Assembly: GCA_050246915.1 (NCBI GenBank)
Contig: JBFWVD010000142.1
Coordinates: forward strand, 1-9,518
Source of the DNA: JBFWVD01 sp050246915
Lineage (GTDB): Bacteria > Actinomycetota > Acidimicrobiia > Acidimicrobiales > Ilumatobacteraceae
Reading direction: 5' to 3'
DNA: 9,518 nt
Part shown: in pieces, positions 7,000 through 9,518 of the stretch
How positions within the stretch are numbered: position 1 is the stretch's first letter
How the letters are laid out: every line of letters begins with the position of its first letter
Made by a program: the position numbers and the translations under genes
Notes under the pieces: model-generated
What the model saw: only the letters and a program-made list of their open reading frames with translations
Told to the model about the DNA's origin: nothing
Database searches by the model: none

Positions 7000-7794
7000 A
7001 TGAGCGATCCGACCGGAACCCCGTCTGATCTCGCCTCCGCAGCAGGTCGCAGCCCTCAGGGCCGCCTACTCGGCAAGCGAGCAGTGATCACCGGGGCAGC
7101 GCGCGGCATCGGGGCTGAGATCGCCCGCACCTACGCCGCCCACGGAGCCCGCGTGGCCCTCATCGACGTTGCCGCAGATCGTCTCGCCGAGACCGCGGCA
7201 TGTCTGGAGGCACCGTCGTTCGTGGTCGATCTGCGTGATGCCGACGCCACCCGAACGGCCATGTCCGAGGCCATCGTGGCACTCGGCGGCATCGACGTCT
7301 TGGTGAACAATGCCGGGGTGTTGAGGTTCTCGTCCATCCTCGACATGAGCGTCGAGGACTGGGACCTCACCTTCGACGTGAACGCGCGGGCCATGCTCGT
7401 CACCACCCAGGTCGCTGCCCGCTCGATGATCGAGCAAGGCGACGGTGGACGCATCGTGAACATGGCGTCGATGGGTGGCAAGCTCGGCGCCGCCGGACAG
7501 GCCCACTACTCAGCGGCCAAGGCCGCCGTCATCGCCTTCACTCGTGTGTGTGCCATGGAGTTCGGACCGCACCAGATCAACGTGAACTGCATCTGCCCCG
7601 GGTATGTGCTCACCGAGATGGGCGCGGCGACCCGGACGGCGGAGATGGTGGCCACGTGGTCGGCCAAATCTCCTCTCGGTCGGCTCGCCGAACCCAGTGA
7701 TGTCGCCAACATGGCATTGTTCTGTGCATCAGCTGACAGCTCCTATTGCACGGGACAGGCGTTCAACGTCTCGGGCGGGATGGTCATGCACTGA
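7000..7794 (+). CDS. Short-chain dehydrogenase/reductase (SDR, classical type)
   Basis: A 264-residue classical SDR of FabG-like length that interconverts an alcohol and a ketone or aldehyde with a nicotinamide cofactor. The cofactor motif TGAARGIG is at 31-38, NNAG at 103-106, and the catalytic tetrad is Asn128, Ser157, Tyr170 and Lys174. The C-terminal NVSGGMVMH is a usual SDR ending. Asp56 at the end of the second beta strand (VALID) favours NAD(H) over NADP(H). About 25 residues precede the fold's usual first strand; no better internal start is evident. It is separated by 30 bp from the importer ATPase and probably shares its transcript. In this setting it may process an intermediate released by the amidohydrolase or monooxygenase. 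Substrate and direction are unknown. Confidence 0.93.
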   Translation: MSDPTGTPSDLASAAGRSPQGRLLGKRAVITGAARGIGAEIARTYAAHGARVALIDVAADRLAETAACLEAPSFVVDLRDADATRTAMSEAIVALGGIDVLVNNAGVLRFSSILDMSVEDWDLTFDVNARAMLVTTQVAARSMIEQGDGGRIVNMASMGGKLGAAGQAHYSAAKAAVIAFTRVCAMEFGPHQINVNCICPGYVLTEMGAATRTAEMVATWSAKSPLGRLAEPSDVANMALFCASADSSYCTGQAFNVSGGMVMH

Positions 7795-7824
7795 TGAGCC
7801 CCGATAACAGATGGACGAGATGAG

Positions 7825-8604
7825 ATGAACGCCACGCCGGCCACGGCCACCGAGGCGAACCGCAGCAGCAGTGCGGCCGCCCTCACCTTCGACAAGGTCT
7901 CGATGACCTTCCCCGACGGCACCCACGCGCTCGATGCCACCAGCTTCTCGATCAACCCCGGCGAGTTCGTGACCGTGGTCGGACCGTCGGGATGCGGGAA
8001 GTCGACGTTGCTGCGGGTCGCCTCCGGCCTCACCGCTGCCACGTCGGGTTCGGTGAAGGTCGATCGCAACTCGCTGGGGTACGTGTTCCAGGACGCGACC
8101 TTGTTGCAATGGCGCACCATCGAGGCGAACGTGGCGCTGCTGGCCGAACTGCATGGCGTCGACAAGGTGGAGCGCCAGCGGCTGGCGGCCGAAGCGATCG
8201 ATCTCGTCGGACTGAAGGGCTTCGAGCGCAAGTATCCCAAGCAACTCTCGGGCGGCATGAAGATGCGTGCCTCGCTGGCCCGTTCGCTGGTCATGAAGCC
8301 GAAGGTGTTCCTGTTCGACGAGCCCTTCGGCGCACTCGACGAGATCACCCGCGAGCGGCTCAACGACGAACTGCTCAGCCTCTTCCAACGCGAGGGCTTC
8401 GCCAGCTTGTTCATCACCCACTCCATCTACGAGGCGGTCTTCCTGTCGACCCGCGTGCTCGTCATGTCGGCGCGGCCCGGGCGGATCGTCGGCGACTTCC
8501 AGGTGCCGTTCACCTATCCCCGTCATCCCGATCTGCGCTTCGAGCCGGAGTTCGCCGAGCTGTCCGGTCAGGTGTCGCACGCGCTGAGAGGAGCCCACGC
8601 ATGA
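7825..8604 (+). CDS. ABC importer ATPase, NitT/TauT (nitrate/taurine/sulfonate) family
   Basis: A 259-residue nucleotide-binding subunit that powers uptake across the cytoplasmic membrane. All motifs are intact: Walker A GPSGCGKST (53-61), Q-loop Gln89 in VFQDATLLQW, signature LSGGM (141-145), Walker B VFLFDEP (161-167) with Glu166, D-loop ALD (170-172), and switch His199 in ITHS. The VFQDATLLQW Q-loop and the tail SARPGRIVGDF are typical of the SsuB/TauB/ThiZ group, which handles sulfonates, nitrate or pyrimidine precursors. A low-complexity N-terminal stretch of about 18 residues precedes the domain. The ribosome site is weak. The stop overlaps the permease start, which confirms the pairing. 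Confidence 0.95.
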   Translation: MNATPATATEANRSSSAAALTFDKVSMTFPDGTHALDATSFSINPGEFVTVVGPSGCGKSTLLRVASGLTAATSGSVKVDRNSLGYVFQDATLLQWRTIEANVALLAELHGVDKVERQRLAAEAIDLVGLKGFERKYPKQLSGGMKMRASLARSLVMKPKVFLFDEPFGALDEITRERLNDELLSLFQREGFASLFITHSIYEAVFLSTRVLVMSARPGRIVGDFQVPFTYPRHPDLRFEPEFAELSGQVSHALRGAHA

Positions 8605-9515
8605 GCACCACCGGCGTTCCCCAGCAGACCATGACCGGACTCACCGATGCTGCCGGTGGTGTTCAGATCGGGACGTCGCTCCCCGATGACCAGGGCCCGT
8701 CGAGCGTGACCGCCAAGCGTGGTGGACTGTCGGACTATTCGGGGCCCATCGCCACGTTCGTGGTGTTCATCGGCTTTTGGTACCTCATGAGCTACTGGGG
8801 TCTCGAGACGCTGTTCGACAAGCCGCAATTCTTGTTGACACCGCCGCACGAGGTGATCGACGTCTCGCTCACCAACGACGTCGTGCGCGACGACCTGCTG
8901 CACGCATTGTTGCTCTCGACTCGCGTCGCCCTCATCGGCCTCGTCATCGCCATCGTCGTCGGCATGACGCTGGCCATCGTGATGAGCCAGGCCCGTTGGA
9001 TCGAGAAGTCGATCTGGCCGTATCTGGTGGCCCTGCAGGCCATCCCGATCCTGGCGTTCGTGCCGCTGCTCGGAGTGTTGTTCGGGTTCGGCATCAACAC
9101 CCGCATCATCGTGTGCGTCATCATCTCGCTGTTCCCGATCGTGGCCAACACGTTGTTCGGTCTGCTGTCGGCCGACCGCGGCCAGCACGATCTGTTCACC
9201 CTGCACGGCGCCAGCCGATCGACCAGGTTGCTCAAGCTGCAACTCCCGGCTGCCATGCCCGCCATCTTCGCCGGCTTCCGCATCTCAGCCGGACTGTCCG
9301 TCATCGGCGCCATCGTCGGCGACACCTTCTTCAAACAAGGTGACCCGGGCTTGGGCATCTTGATCGACCGCTACCGCGCTCGGCTCAACAACCCCGCCAT
9401 GTACGGAGCCGTCGTGCTCTCGGCACTGCTCGGCATCGCTGTGTTCGCCTTCTTCGGATGGCTCGGCCACCGCATCGTCGGACATTGGCACGAAGCAACC
9501 CGAAAGACGGGTTGA
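8601..9515 (+). CDS. ABC importer permease, NitT/TauT family (binding-protein-dependent)
   Basis: A 304-residue integral membrane subunit, complete within the window. About 45 polar residues, probably cytoplasmic, precede a first helix (49-67). Five further hydrophobic segments follow at about 108-128, 139-164, 168-189, 228-244 and 268-294. The cytoplasmic coupling loop that docks on the ATPase is recognisable as HGASRSTRLLKLQLPAAMP (202-220), matching the family EAA-loop core G-A-S...LP..P, with the initial EAA replaced by FTL. The start ATG overlaps the ATPase stop (ATGA) and has AGGAG 7 nt upstream (8589-8593), the best ribosome site on this strand. The matching substrate-binding protein is not in the window; only 3 bases remain after the stop. 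Confidence 0.94.
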   Translation: MSTTGVPQQTMTGLTDAAGGVQIGTSLPDDQGPSSVTAKRGGLSDYSGPIATFVVFIGFWYLMSYWGLETLFDKPQFLLTPPHEVIDVSLTNDVVRDDLLHALLLSTRVALIGLVIAIVVGMTLAIVMSQARWIEKSIWPYLVALQAIPILAFVPLLGVLFGFGINTRIIVCVIISLFPIVANTLFGLLSADRGQHDLFTLHGASRSTRLLKLQLPAAMPAIFAGFRISAGLSVIGAIVGDTFFKQGDPGLGILIDRYRARLNNPAMYGAVVLSALLGIAVFAFFGWLGHRIVGHWHEATRKTG

Positions 9516-9518
9516 CAA

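Noticed and set aside
5981..7003. Plus-strand frame of 340 codons overlapping the amidohydrolase in another frame
   Set aside because: The product is an Arg/Pro/His-rich low-complexity shadow, while the overlapping frame has all amidohydrolase metal ligands.

Overview
The window is GC-rich (roughly 60-65 % by eye) with actinobacterial habits: an MMPL/RND-type exporter, a secreted protein of a type I associate with Actinomycetota, a probable leaderless promoter, stop/start overlaps of the ATGA and TGATG kind, and long meaningless antisense reading frames. Actinomycetota is likely; Acidimicrobiia is only a guess. No RNA genes, mobile elements, CRISPR arrays or attachment sites were seen.

Layout. 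Positions 1-2050 (minus strand) hold an MMPL-family membrane transporter whose last residues lie outside the window. A 152-bp gap holds its candidate promoter and a perfect 10-bp-stem hairpin that ends the upstream minus-strand gene. Positions 2203-2871 (minus) encode a 222-residue secreted protein with a probable beta-sandwich domain and no recognised function. A 335-bp divergent intergenic region follows.

From 3207 every gene is on the plus strand. The first block has four genes with overlapping stop and start codons: an LLM-class (luciferase-like) flavin-dependent monooxygenase, two tandem paralogous flavodoxin-fold NAD(P)H oxidoreductases, and a cytosine-deaminase-type amidohydrolase with all its metal ligands. 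After 109 bp comes a second block: a short-chain dehydrogenase/reductase, then the ATPase and permease of a NitT/TauT-type ABC importer, again with an overlapping junction. The substrate-binding protein is absent and may lie just beyond 9518.

Interpretation. The parts fit an uptake-and-breakdown pathway for a small nitrogen-containing compound, plausibly a ring such as a pyrimidine, triazine or creatinine-like molecule. The importer would bring it in, the amidohydrolase would remove an amino group or open an amide, the reductases would supply reduced flavin to the monooxygenase, and the dehydrogenase would finish an aldehyde, ketone or alcohol intermediate. The enzyme families are read from the sequence; the shared substrate and the order of steps are inferred. 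I do not recognise this gene combination as a described pathway.
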